From contig NW_026516759.1 in the NCBI RefSeq assembly GCF_025766255.1, positions 1 to 64,000 on the forward strand: DNA of 64,000 nt. Direction: 5' to 3'. Position numbers and translations under genes: made by a program. The DNA comes from Zychaea mexicana. Lineage: Eukaryota; Mucoromycota; Mucoromycetes; Mucorales; Lichtheimiaceae. The stretch's first letter is position 1; every line of letters starts with the position of its first letter. This document shows positions 53,179 to 64,000 of this stretch, piece after piece. Below the pieces are notes generated by a model that was not told where the DNA came from, ran no database searches, and saw only the letters and a program-made list of their open reading frames with translations.

Positions 53179-56100
53179 GATGTGTTTTTTTTCTGGTGGT
53201 ACGATGAAAGTATGAATGGATGGATGGATGGGTGGCGTGGAAAGGAAAGGAAAGGAAAGGAAAAAAGAAAAAAGAGCGAGCTATTTGCGTGGACCCGTCA
53301 ATCGCATGAACGCATCGCAGTTTTGTACTGTGTATGGTTTAAAAGGGCTGACTTGGTGTATATGCTTATCCTTCTCACACTCGTCACCGGTGCTTTGACG
53401 CTATAATGTCGTTGTTGTTTTTAGGGTGTGGGGGGGGGGGGCGTTCCAGGCCTTTTGCTATATCGCTCGCTGAATAGCAGAGATATGGAACAATGACAAT
53501 ATGTCACCAGTTTCACTTTAAATGTTCGCATTGCAGAACAAAGTAGCACAAGTATCTATTATGCCGCTACGACTAGGCTGTGACAACATCCACAAATTTT
53601 GTCAACTCTTTCGTCCTCTCTCTGTGTGTGTTGATTGAATAGAATCAAAAGTGTCGTGCTCCAGCTGAACATAAATGTATATCGCGTAAAACACGCGCAA
53701 AAGATCACTTTATCAAAGTAAATTTTATGCAATACAAAATAGTCAAGGAACGCAACAGTAATTGTATTCTTTTGGGGAAATGACGTCGTAATGCGATCAC
53801 AACAACATAGAAACACTCTACTTATCATACAGCTCACAAGACAGAAGGTAAGTCTGAAGCACTACCGACTATTGTTGGGGCATGTAACCACTCGTAATCG
53901 CTGAGTTAGGTCCACAGCGAATCCACTGACCTGAGAGAGTACTGATGAGAAAGGTGCCTCATTTTTGCCATTATGGTTTCATAAAACAATTATATGTCCA
54001 CAATGGTATTAGCGATACCCTATTTTTCTAGAAGCATTCTCGAACAGACAACTAATAACTTGATAAACTGCAATTGTGATGTACGCTGTCATTCATTAGC
54101 ACTACAGCTATAGGCTCTAGTATCAGTTTCTTTATACCTGATATAATACTTAACATGCGACGTTTAAAGTAAAATGATGTTTACTTAACTATAGTTGGAA
54201 CTATTATCCGTAAATGTGTATAGGCACAAACCCTCTGTAATCTTGACGCGAGTAGTGGGGAGGCTGTAACAAAAGTTTAAACATAAGACGCGAACACAAG
54301 TTGTACATTTCTTTCTGATACGGTAGATTATCTAGACTTCGACCCGGGCTTGTTATCAATCGTGTATTTTTCCCTTCAAAATTGCAGACTCTCTACCATC
54401 ACCATGTCATACTTATTACTACGCTGTGGGATGATATTGATTATAGACGGTCGGTAAGCGGCACTACCCATGACCCGCCCCCCACTCTATGTATAATTTT
54501 TTTCCCCCTGCCAGTGGAAGGTTTGTATTCGAAAAATGCACAGTCCCTACCTGCATACCGTTGAGAGCACTATATACAGCATCCATTCATCTCAAACTTC
54601 TTTCAGAAAAGCATCACACATTGTTCGTTTGCTGTGCTAGAAATGCAAAGTCAAAGAAGACGTGCTCGTTAATGTATATCAAACAACAACTTTTCACTAT
54701 CGTCAACATTTGTTAGTACACATGCTATTAGAAAGCAAACGTCGTCGCCGTCGTGTTGTGTTAAAGCACCGTAAAAATTAAAGTAAGCGTTTCGGTGAAG
54801 ATTCGTTCTCAGGAACTTTAGCAGTAATTAAAAACGATTTGTCATAAGGAATACAAAAGTCTTTTAAAGTTGAAGATAAGAAGGGGAGGGTGATCGACTA
54901 AACCGGTGATCTTACTATGTCTATAAAGTACATGTGTCATTGATTATTTTAACCGGGTCATCTTTATTATACTATCACTACATAGCTAAAGTATTCACTT
55001 TTGGCGCCGGCGCGATGAATGATGTGCATACATATGAAGAATCTTGAATGCATTTACTGCAAGGAGTAACCCTTATATTCTACGCACATGATGACGCATG
55101 ATGATCCATCACTTTTATCTATCTGTCTATACTGTTACTGTATATTTCCGCACCCAATTGTTGTTGGTGAGTATTCTCCTCGCCATTATCGTCGTCCTTT
55201 TTCACATTTGCTATGCAGTGATATCGTGGATAACGTATGAATGTACAGAGTTTTTGTACATTATGATATACTGTCATCAGGAAAAAGTTTTGTGCTGTAT
55301 TGAGATGTTTTATGAAAGAGGGGCTCTCCTTTTGCTCACACACATCCCTTGGCCCTTCTCCTGTTTGCTGCGCGGTTAGGGTGGTGGTGGTTGAATAAAG
55401 ACAATGCTGCACTATATGTCTTTTCCCCACTTATTACGCGACCCTGGACAATATTATTAGGAATCGATAACGAATGACCCAATAGCACGGACATAGAGCT
55501 CTGCTTTGATGTGAGAGCACGAATTCATCTACGTACGAAGACGGATCACCAAGATACCATGCTATTCTTGTGATTTGGTGATAGTAGAATGTAGCAAAAA
55601 GTAGTTGAGCTTAAAGTGCAAACAAAGCAAAAATGTCAGCTACTTGTCCTATTTGTATGTCTTTACAAAAAAGAATAGTTAGACAATAGGGTGGATACAA
55701 TAGGTTACTCATCGTATATGTCAGTCTGAGAAAAAAAGATATAGTAGTGTATCTCCTTCCGTAATATTTTCGCGTTTATTTATGCTTTGTGTAGCCCAGG
55801 GATGATGTACAATTCAAACACTTAATATATATACAGCAGACAGCAGTAGATAGATAGATAGATAGATAGGTAGTAGTGATCTGACAGCATCATTTATCAA
55901 AAGATGCCAAACCAGGAAACAGCAGCAATTGCCCGAACGACTAGACCGAAAAAAAATGATGGGGTTTATGCAAAGAAAGTGTCCTCCTTGTCTCCGTCGT
56001 TTGTTCTGCTCACACCGAAAAATATGACCGCTCTACGATTATCACGCTGTCAGCATGATCTCTATTGTAAACAATAAGACATTTTATAAAAAGCATGATC

Positions 56101-56743
56101 TGTTTAGAAAAAAAAAAAAAAGAAATAGCCGCGGAAAAGTGCACAATAAAGAAAACTCATATGTTAGCAGCGGGCGAAAAGTTTCCCTTGCTGCTGATAC
56201 AACTCCTCTTATTCATGTGCTTTTTGTGTAAGACGCATACTCTATATCTGTACATGATTATTAGTTTTCTCTATACGGCATGCGCATGTCTGGTTGGGGT
56301 CTTTGCATACCTTTGCAACAACAACAACAACAACGACGATTCTACAAATAAGTGCTACTCTACCTTGTTGCTCAATTGACTCCATGTTGTTGTTAAAGAA
56401 GGGCTCTCGTTATCCCCAGCCATTTTCCACTGGACAAAGAGTAATAAAAAAAAGCATGTGCGAATCGAATCCAGCCTAGTGCCATAGCTCCGCCCTAGGT
56501 TACATAATGCGCTTTTAGGTCTTTGAGAGCATGTCTCTTTTTACACGTGAAATATTTGAACGTAACATATTCCATTTGTGGAGCTCTCTACCCATTTTTT
56601 TATAGGTAAACCTTTCCCTCCCCCTTTCTTTTTCTTTCTTTCTTTCTTTCTTCTTAGACAGTGTCTGCAGTAAAAGACGTTTATTAAAACTACAACAGTC
56701 ACTACAACAAATTAACGACCCTGAAAATACACAATATATCGTC
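53179..56743. other. 3.5-kb gene-poor stretch
   Basis: No gene is called. Seen here: a GGAAAGGAAAGG-type purine run (53240-53275), a run of at least 12 G at about 53429, a (GATA)n run near 55849-55869, and CTTT-type pyrimidine tracts leading to 56744. Open frames are short, low-complexity and without splice partners. The last 150 bp (CTTTCTTTC, then AAC-rich) looks like the Opi1 gene promoter and leader. Confidence 0.45.
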
Positions 56744-58558
56744 ATGGCAGCTCAACACCACCATGCCACCTCACCAATGTCCATAACCCAACTGTGCAAT
56801 TTCGAAGAAGAACAAGAAAATAAGAATGGCGTCGTCATGACTGCTGGTGGTGCTAATGATGCCGATGTGCGATTAGCTGCGGAAGCACTCGGTGATATGG
56901 CACGTAGCGGAGGAGGTGCTATTGAAAATAAAGGTACCTCTTTTTCTCTTGTTACTTGGTGTACATAAAAGCCGGATCAAAGAGCCAACCCGCCCCCTCC
57001 CAACACGCTGCGATTGCTGCCATAGAGTACATGTATGATACATCACTCAATAATAATAATAATGACATATGTAGATAAGATCGTATTACCGCCGATTTCT
57101 TCACCGCCATCCATGCGATACTATTCATTCTCAAGCGATTCATCGGCCGCAACAACAATCACCGAAGACGAACACCATCTCCAGCAACAACAACTAATAC
57201 AACAACAGCAGCAGGAACGCGTCTCTGACTATACCTTGGTCAATTCGGCATGGCGTGCATTCCAGTCGTCCAAAGAGTCTGTCAAGTATGGTGCAGAAAT
57301 GGTCGAGTCTCTTGCTGCGCCTATCTATGAACGCTATGGCCCACGTCGTCCATCGATTCAAGTAACGTATTACAAATAGTTCTCTGTTTTAATTTGTTGA
57401 GAGAAAAAACTCACACACCCCAACTTTTTTTTTTTTTTTTGTTTGTGTGTATAACTAGGCAGAAGATGAAGACGAAGCTACAGTGGCGACGGCCAAGATA
57501 CTGGCAAAAACATTCATTTCCGAACATCCGGAACGGAACTCGTTAAGGCATCGACGTGGCGATGGAGGTGTTAACAATGGTACCAGTAAGTTGTGTTGTA
57601 GTTGGGTCTATGGCGAAAATGTTGTGTAACCTCGCGTGCTGATGACAATGATGATGCTGATGATAGCCACACCGATACGATCACGCCCGTGCTCCCGGTC
57701 GACCTCGCCACACCGGCCTTACACGTTGAAGCCGAAATCGCCAGTACGCCATCAAAAGAACTTGCAAACCAGTCGATGGCATCAGCTCGTGCTTCACGCC
57801 GGCTCCGCAGCAGGTACTACGGCCGCCGTTGTCAGTGAAGAGAGCATGAAGTGCCTTCGCTATTGTCTTTCCTGGCTACAGGTTAGCTCTTTTTCTCTAA
57901 TACTAATGCACTCCTGACATCTTTTCAATTTCCACTCACTTATCATGGCACACAATAGTATGCTATCCAACACATTGAGGGACAAATGGCACTACTGCGC
58001 AGCTACTTGGTGTCACTTGCCAGCGGCAGTAGCCATAAACCCAACAACAACAACAGCAGCAAAAACGTCGTACACCATCACCCACAGCAACATTCAAACG
58101 AAACACTCGCAGCGATTAAAAAAGAAATGGTCGACACGGTCCGAAAAGTAGTCGATGTGATCAGTCGCTATGCAAGCTCCAGTTTACCCGAACAAGCAAA
58201 GAACACGGTGCGAGGGTTCATTCTGGAACTGCCCAAACGGTGGAATACAGCCAACAGCAGCACAAGCCCATCTCCAGTGACAGGGCCCGATGATGACCCT
58301 CAACTGCATGAAACATCCATCAAGCTTCTGAACTTTGGTGGCGAGTCCATTGAGATGCTCGAGTCTGTGTCCAACGTTTTTTCAGATACGGTGGATCGTG
58401 CTGATCTGTGGCTTGACCGACTCCGCGTCATGGGTGTCGCCGGTACTGCTACTGGCAGTTACCACGACAACAACAACAGCGGGATGCGTTCCGAAGGACA
58501 CTCGTCCTTGTCACCTCCTGCTCCGAGAAAGGACACCGTTGCGATGGATACCACTTGA
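56744..58558 (+). CDS. OPI1: Opi1-family transcriptional regulator
   Basis: In yeast Opi1 represses phospholipid-synthesis genes such as INO1 when phosphatidic acid falls. Five exons run from 56744 (exon 1 to 56933, exon 2 from 57075 to 57361, exon 3 from 57459, exon 4 from about 57667, exon 5 from about 57958). The N-terminus has MSITQLCNFEEEQE and LAAEALGDMARSGGG, a helical AID-like element. The core is TLVNSAWRAFQSSKESVKYG, then AEMVESLAAPIYERYGP, the hallmark of the family. The C-terminus has CLRYCLSWLQYAIQHIEGQM, ALLRSYLVSLAS and ESIEMLESVSNVFSDTVDRA. Exon 4 is read in the frame set by splice phase, giving a basic Ser/Pro-rich linker. Gln and Asn runs are common. Nuclear/ER localisation is inferred. 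Confidence 0.85.
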
Positions 58559-59833
58559 TAAAAAAAAATGTACCGCTTTCTGCCCTCCCCATTCCTCATT
58601 TACTTCATCCAATCATTCATTCATTCATTCGTCTTATACTTCTTTTTAACTACACCATCCTTCACTTGATATTTTACTTATAGTCCTAATAAAATACCCC
58701 CACTTCTAAGGACATGGAGCAAAAACAGCAAAGCCCAAAAAGAGTCTGTCCACGTGCGACAATCTTGATTCCTATAATGCACGTGTACTGTGATATGCAC
58801 ACGCGGTTGTTAGCTACAAGTCCCCATTGTTTACATGGTGCAGAGAGTGTCACAGTACTCTATTCTTTTATAATCATCACTGATAGCGAAAATCATAATT
58901 GTCGCTGGGCTAATCTGAATAGGGCATTGCAAACACACCCATTATCGGAGGTTTCGTTCCAGCTTATTGTTTAAATGACCGGACCTGCAAGTCGAACCAA
59001 CAGAAACAAGCAGAAATGCAAAAACATGCAACAGAGCGTTTCTGATTCGGCAATCGGCTTGTGGAGGGTGTGCGCCGCTGTTTAATTTTACAAGGTCAGA
59101 CGGGGCAAAAACACTCTCTGTAAATTACGCAGGTACATGCCAGCCAATTGGGAGCGACGGTTGTGCCCATCCGAGTTTCCGTACTTGGCAAACCCGATTT
59201 AAAAAAAGAAACCCCGGCCATGTACGATAACGCTTTGCATGCTTTGTTGACAGATGTATCATTTGTTTGTTTGTGCCTTTTTTGCGAATAAAAGAGAAGA
59301 CAGAGAAGTTCTCCGAACAGGCGGGAATAGTAAGTAAAGTAACCTTGGGCTATTATACTGCTCAAGGCACAATCCACTCGGGCCTTTATCCGGCACAATC
59401 ACGTTGGGTTATGTACAACACGTTTGAGAAGTTGGATTGACAGGGCACTCACTACCTTGAGAGTTTGAAGCTGCACACACAACATATATAATAGCTCAGG
59501 CACATGTTTCAATTCTCATCACACAATAGGGACAAAAGAAGAGACTGAAACAACAAACAACAACAACAGCAGCAAAGCAGCAAAGCAGCAAAATAAAAAA
59601 AAAATTATTTTGCACACGATATTGACCAATGAGATCCTCCAAGGCCGGCATGTTCGTCCCTTCTGGCACCGCATTTTGTGATCAAAGCAATCCCCCCTCC
59701 TTCCTTTGGAATTATTCGGCATTTTTATTAATAGTCCAACCCACCCACAGCCCTCTTCTTCTTCTTCTTCTTCTTCTTCTTTTCCTCCTCCCTTTTTCTT
59801 TCTCTTTTTTCATTCTGCATGTAAATAAAGCCA
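58559..59833. other. Intergenic, no gene seen
   Basis: About 1.3 kb. There is an ATTC/CATT repeat near 58610-58630. Nearer the kinase gene there are CTT repeats (59756-59780) and a CT-rich leader. Short frames near 58714 and 59096-59398 look like chance. Confidence 0.45.
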
Positions 59834-61192
59834 ATGGTGAATACGCCCCCTTGCCATCCACCAAAAGACCCGTTCACTCTCATTCCCTTTACCCACAAAG
59901 TCGGCGGCCATGTCGCAATGTTCCGCCTGACCTCCAACGGCGCCATTTGCAAAGATGTAACTGCAACCAAAGAGCAGTCGTTTTACGAAGACCTGCAATA
60001 CCATACCCAATTCTTACCGTTTATCCCCCGCTACATGGGCGTCATTCGCTTACCGTGTGAAAAGCAGCAGCATTCAGCAGAACAACGACGACTGCAACAA
60101 CAACAACAACGACGACGACTACGACAAAGGAGAAGAAAAGCAATGTCAACCCCTACTAGTGGCTCAACAACAACAGCAACAACAAGTCAAAGAATCGAAG
60201 AATATACATCCGATTGTTCCTCTTCTCCAGAACTGCTTTACGACGACGACGACGAAGAAGAAGATGATTCGTTCGAAGACGACGATTTGGATGAAGAGCA
60301 TGTGGAACGCCGGCGGACTTTTCCGACAGAGCCGGAAGCAGCAGCGGCAACAATAAGCAAAAAGATCGTGTTGAGCAGGATCCGACATGCTTTGGACAAA
60401 CACAGCAGCAGCGGTCCCAGCAGTCGGCAGGCACAGCAGCTCCTTGTCGACAGGGGGATTGGCCAGGAGTTCATTGTAATTGAGGATCTGACGGTCAACA
60501 TGAAGAAGCCCTGTGTGCTGGATCTCAAAATGGGAACTCGACAACACGGCGTTTATGCTTCCGCGGCTAAAAGGGCCAGCCAGACTTTGAAATGCGAACG
60601 GTCGACCAGTCGATGCTTGGGTGTCCGTATGTGCGGAATGCAGGTATGAAAGTGGGGCCCCACTTGTCATGGGAAGGGGAGGAGGACACGTTAGAATCTT
60701 TTCTAAGTCCAAGAACTCATCCATTGTTTTATTTATTAGGTTTACAAGGTTAACCGACGTGCATATGACGTGCAGGACAAGTACGTTGGGCGGAATCTCA
60801 CGCCCCAGTCGTTCTATGAGACGCTGCGGTACTTTCTGCATGACGGCCAACGGCTCTTGACGCGACACATCCCGGCGCTACTACGAAAGCTGCGTCGACT
60901 GGTGCTGTTGATCCAGTCACTGCCGGGCTACCGCTTCTTTGGCTCAAGTCTGCTCATCATCTACGACGGCATGGATCCGTCGTGCCCCATGGATCTGCGG
61001 ATTATTGATTTTGCGCATTGTGTCACTCTGAAGGAGATGCAGACGAGTATCAATGACATGAGCTGGCCACCCGAATCGCCGGATGGGCCTGACCGTGGCT
61101 ACCTTTTGGGCTTGCAGACGCTAATTCATGCTTTTGAGCAAATGTACAGTTCTACTACTATTATTACTACCACCACTGCCTCTTCCCATTAG
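59834..61192 (+). CDS. Inositol hexakisphosphate kinase (IP6K/Kcs1 type)
   Basis: Phosphorylates InsP6 to the pyrophosphate 5-InsP7. Two exons (59834-60643 and 60740-61192) give 420 residues. The N-lobe reads [15 protein letters not shown], then [20 protein letters not shown], and YMGVIRLP. A low-complexity insertion of about 110 residues (Gln/Arg run, then Asp/Glu run DDDDEEEDD) separates it from [20 protein letters not shown] followed by KMGTRQHG, the PxxxDxKxG inositol-binding signature. The C-lobe has [29 protein letters not shown] and the metal-binding [10 protein letters not shown]. It ends with the usual [16 protein letters not shown] helix. Compared with Kcs1 it lacks the long N-terminal extension. 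IPMK is less likely given [12 protein letters not shown] and the IIYDG/IDFAH spacing. Confidence 0.9.
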
Positions 61193-61466
61193 TCCCACCT
61201 GTCGTTATAATCTATCATACCCCCCCCCCTCACTCACTCACTCACTCTTTATTGTCTTTTACCTCATCTTCTCTCCACGCTTTTGCCTCTTTTCTCTGTG
61301 CCATATTTTTTCTTTCTTTTTCCATCTGTACTTAGCACTCTTTTCTAATTTTGTGTATCTATTCTGCCGTCTTTGCTTTGCCCAATAAAAACTCCATTGT
61401 TTCATTTTCCATTGCGCACAATAAACTCCTTCTTTTTCCTGCTTTTCCCTCTTTTTTTAAAAGAAA

Positions 61467-62085
61467 ATGACAGGGGACAGTACAACACAACATGAACAAG
61501 GACAAGAACAGCAGCAGCAGCAACAACAACAACAAGAAGACCAGCAACGGTCCTTGTTGGACAGAATCCATCCATTGGACGACGAGCAAGTGCGTCATCG
61601 TGTTCAAGCTGTTATCCAAGACCGTAATCAACGCATGAAAGGTTTTTCCCCTTCACTCATCCCATTCGAATAATAACACAGACAGCGTGGCTAAATAACT
61701 TTTTCATGCAGAGGCCTTTTCAAAGATGTATCATCTGTTGCAACAGGTGGTGGATTTGATCCAAGCGTATGCAAACGCCCAAGACCAGCTTGCATTACAA
61801 GAGATGGAGCACGAACTGGGCATGATCCATATGATGGAAACACAGCAAGGTTTTTCTTTCTTTCTCTCTGTCTCTTTTGGATCATTGGCATTCACTTGTT
61901 TATTATATATAACCAACTGGGTCTTTTTCTTTTTTTTTTTTTCAGAACGACTACGTGATCAGATTGTTCGCTTCATCCAAGCCACGTCGTCCTCGTTTGA
62001 AGAGATCTTTAGCGAGTCACCCACACCACCGCCATCCACTACTGCCTCCACTACCAACAACAACAACAACAACAACCCTCCATGA
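61467..62085 (+). CDS. Small helical Gln-rich protein, unknown function
   Basis: Three exons (61467-61641, 61712-61849 and 61946-62085) give 150 residues starting MTGDSTTQHEQGQEQQQQ. After a Gln run the protein is one long helical, coiled-coil-like region: SLLDRIHPLDDEQVRHRVQA, then EAFSKMYHLLQQVVDLIQAY, ANAQDQLALQEMEHELGMIH and ERLRDQIVRFIQATSSSFEE. It ends in Pro/Thr and an Asn run. Phases and total length agree. Both donors read G|GTTTTT, which is unusual against the GTAAGN donors elsewhere in the window. No family was recognised. Size and helix content recall subunits of small coiled-coil complexes. Confidence 0.65.
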
Positions 62086-62163
62086 TTGTGAATAAAAAAG
62101 AAAGAGGAAGGGGGTTGCAGGTACAGCAACAGCCTTCCGTACCATTTTAAAAAGGGCAAATTG

Positions 62164-62289
62164 TTTGGCATACAGGATTTCCACCAATGTTTGGCGCCAT
62201 TTGGCCGATGGGGGGATTTAATACTTGGCGTGTGACATTTTGGCATGAACAGAATTTCAGTTTGGCGGCGCATGAATTATTGATTTGGC
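62164..62289. promoter_or_regulatory. Cluster of six TTTGGC words, two of E2F type
   Basis: TTTGGC occurs at 62164, 62190, 62200, 62239, 62261 and 62284, all on the plus strand. The copies at 62190 (TTTGGCGC) and 62261 (TTTGGCGG) match the E2F/DP consensus TTTSGCGS. It lies just upstream of, or in the first intron of, the Gln/Pro-rich gene. Function is inferred. Confidence 0.35.
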
Positions 62290-62290
62290 A

Positions 62291-64000
62291 GTTGGTTTAT
62301 CATACAAGCAGGAAATTCATGGGAGCGCAGCATATTTAATTTCAAACAGCTTGCCCCATGAGATCGGCGCACGCCATAATCTAATGGACAAGTATGATAA
62401 CTTTACATTGGATGCAATTGTGCAGGAGATGCGAAAGGTAGTATTGATCTCTTTTGGTTGAGGGAATGACAGCAATAGATAACGAAATAGTTGGATAAGG
62501 GAAATATTCGCTGACTTGTGTGTATGATATAATGTATATGCGGGAAATGCACCTATAGAATGATATTCGATTATCGTTAATAGCACCAAACAAGGGATTG
62601 AAGGAGTTTGAGCGCATGGTGACTGAAGTATGTGCACTTGTTTATTGGTGTTTTTGGGATAAGAAAGAGGAGTGCGGGCCTATGCTGTTCCATACTAGTG
62701 CTCTAACCTTATGGCTTTGAATGGTGGGGAAATTTAAAAAGGTCAATGACAGCAAAGCAGAGCTGCATACAGTAACAGAACCAATCTCGCCTGATTACAT
62801 TGTCCAACTTGCTGGATTCAAGTTGCCTGTGCCAGCACCAGCGCCCGTTATGGATGATAAGAAACAAGTAGCTTCAAAGCGAGTAGCAGATTCAAGTGCT
62901 GCTGCTGCAACGTCGCCACAATCGGTATCGTCTACGGATTCAAACATAAAACGGAAACGAGACAATGTTCCTGGGCAAATCAATCTTCCGAAGGCTACAG
63001 TGGATCCTGCTAAATTTGCCCAAGTGCACCAAAAGCATTTGAACGCTGTTAATGCAGCACCTACAACACAGCAGCAACAGCCACAAATTAAACGGGAGCC
63101 GAATGCGCCACCAAAGCAGCAGCAGCCTAATATCTCGATGGAGCAACAGCACATGTCTGCTACGATGGCACAGCAAAATATGATGGCAAGACCGCCGCAG
63201 AAAGCAGAGAGCGTATCTTCGTCTCCATCTGTCAAGGCCACGCCACCACAGCAGCCTCTGCAACAGCCAACACCACAACCACCACAACAGCCGACCCCTC
63301 TTCCTCCTCAACCTACCATGCCCCCTCAACAGCAAGCTTCACAGTCTCAAAGACAAATGGCACCTCAACAACGACCGCCACCACTGCCGCAACAGCAGCA
63401 GTTACCACAGCAGTTCCAAAATACACCACCGCAGCAACAGCTCACTCCCCAACAGCAGCCACAGCAGCCACAAGCAGGTATGCCTCAGCAACTGTGTGAT
63501 GATAGAGCTTTAATAAAGATAATAAGGGACAAGATTAAGTATCTTTGAGAGATTATTTTTAATTCCAACAAAAGATAAAGCTCTTTTATATTCTAGCTAT
63601 CAAGACGGCGATATCAATTCATCCGACTAATGGATAAACTATGTGATAGAGGATGGATCAAGGGCGTATCAGAACTTCTCCTGAAGAGCGTTATGTTAAT
63701 CGGGCACATCTTTGAAACCGGCGTTAGCTGATGTAATGGCCGAGGTACCTGTTGATAGGTTTATTGTCCTGCTCACGTAAGGTGAATCATCCGAGTAAGA
63801 GGTTTTATTCAATAGTGTTTAGCCGGAGTGTCGTAGTGTTCATACGTGTGTGCTATAATGTTTAACCGAATATCTTATTGTTGATATCTTAAGCAGTGTA
63901 TTAATGTGGCTCACCACAAACTGCAACAGCCACAACAGGTGCAACAGCCACAAGCGCTGGATAGTGCTAATCAACGATTGTTCAGTTCAGCAAACATGAA
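62291..64000 (+). CDS. Gln/Pro-rich probable nuclear protein, interrupted by a solo LTR, 3' end outside window
   Basis: Exons recognised by frame: about 62291-62438 (SAAYLISNSLPHEIGARHNL, MDKYDNFTLDAIVQEMRK), about 62583-62630 (APNKGLKEFERMVTE) and from about 62743 onward (VNDSKAELHTVTEPISPDYI, VQLAGFKLPVPAPAPV). The last is followed by a Lys/Ser-rich stretch and more than 150 residues of Gln/Pro repeats. Near 63490 the frame is broken by a 424-bp LTR. After it, the Gln-rich frame resumes (QQPQQVQQPQALDSANQRLF) to the window edge. The first exon is not identified. Low-complexity Q/P content and a KRKRD patch suggest a nuclear cofactor. No family was recognised. With the LTR in an exon, this allele should make a truncated product (CDDRALIKIIRDKIKYL then stop) unless the LTR is spliced out. 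Confidence 0.6.
63495..63918 (+). mobile_element. Solo LTR, 424 bp, in the coding exon of the Gln/Pro-rich gene
   Basis: It begins TGTGATGATAGAGC and ends GGCTCACCACA. The 5-bp duplication AACTG is perfect at 63490-63494 and 63919-63923. It is homologous over its whole length to 29680-30103 (complement), with scattered substitutions. Treating the LTR plus one AACTG as an insertion, the flanking Gln codons on both sides are in the same frame. Confidence 0.85.

Noticed and set aside
57602..57838. Alternative frame in Opi1 exon 4 (acidic DSHTDTITPV...), suggesting a frameshift
   Set aside because: Splice phase from exon 3 enters the other frame, which continues without a break into SEESMKCLRYCLSWLQ. 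No frameshift is needed.
1..64000. CRISPR arrays, operons and prokaryotic promoters
   Set aside because: The window is eukaryotic: introns throughout, RNA polymerase III tRNA boxes and fungal gene families. No regularly spaced short repeats were seen.

Overview
The window is nuclear DNA of a filamentous fungus, most likely an early-diverging one (Mucoromycota, probably Mucorales). Genes carry many short GT-AG introns (about 40-150 bp), the products are fungal (Opi1, Stt4, Cdc6, DUF202 and Hva1-TUDOR proteins), many proteins hold Gln/Asn runs, and a homologue of the minor-spliceosome protein ZMAT5 is present. Splice sites were called by eye from reading-frame continuity and may be off by a base.

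Layout. 0-15.9 kb is gene-dense: a 197-bp-period duplication, CDC6 (+), an unrecognised membrane-anchored protein (-), the DNA polymerase alpha catalytic subunit (-), a divergent ASNSD1-type asparagine-synthetase-domain protein (+) and a DUF202 membrane protein (+). CDC6 and POL1 are both G1/S replication genes, and both have ACGCGN (MCB/MBF-type) clusters upstream. 15.9-32.8 kb is a transposon island. Two near-identical tRNA-Pro(UGG) genes with 2.5-2.6 kb of shared downstream flank face each other as a large inverted repeat (17605-20089 and 28338-30971). Each has a non-LTR retrotransposon (APE endonuclease + RT) inserted exactly at the 5' end of the tRNA, and 15 nt of tRNA sequence is duplicated at the far 3' end of the element. 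The left copy is nearly full length with both ORFs open. The right copy is 5'-truncated and sits in front of the 5' end of a third copy. This looks like a site-specific, tRNA-targeting LINE and is the main find. A hAT-like non-autonomous element lies in the centre.

32.8-49.3 kb holds a coiled-coil protein (-), the phosphatidylinositol 4-kinase STT4 (-), a NDUFAF7/MidA-type mitochondrial methyltransferase (-), a PMP20-type peroxiredoxin with a PTS1-like tail (+), ZMAT5/U11-U12 20K (+), an unknown 211-aa protein (+) and RBX1 (-). 49.3-56.7 kb is gene-poor, with an acidic protein, a small Hva1-TUDOR protein and two weak candidates. 56.7-62.1 kb holds an Opi1 regulator, an inositol hexakisphosphate kinase and a small helical protein. 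The window ends inside a Gln/Pro-rich gene whose exon is split by a 424-bp solo LTR with an intact 5-bp target duplication.
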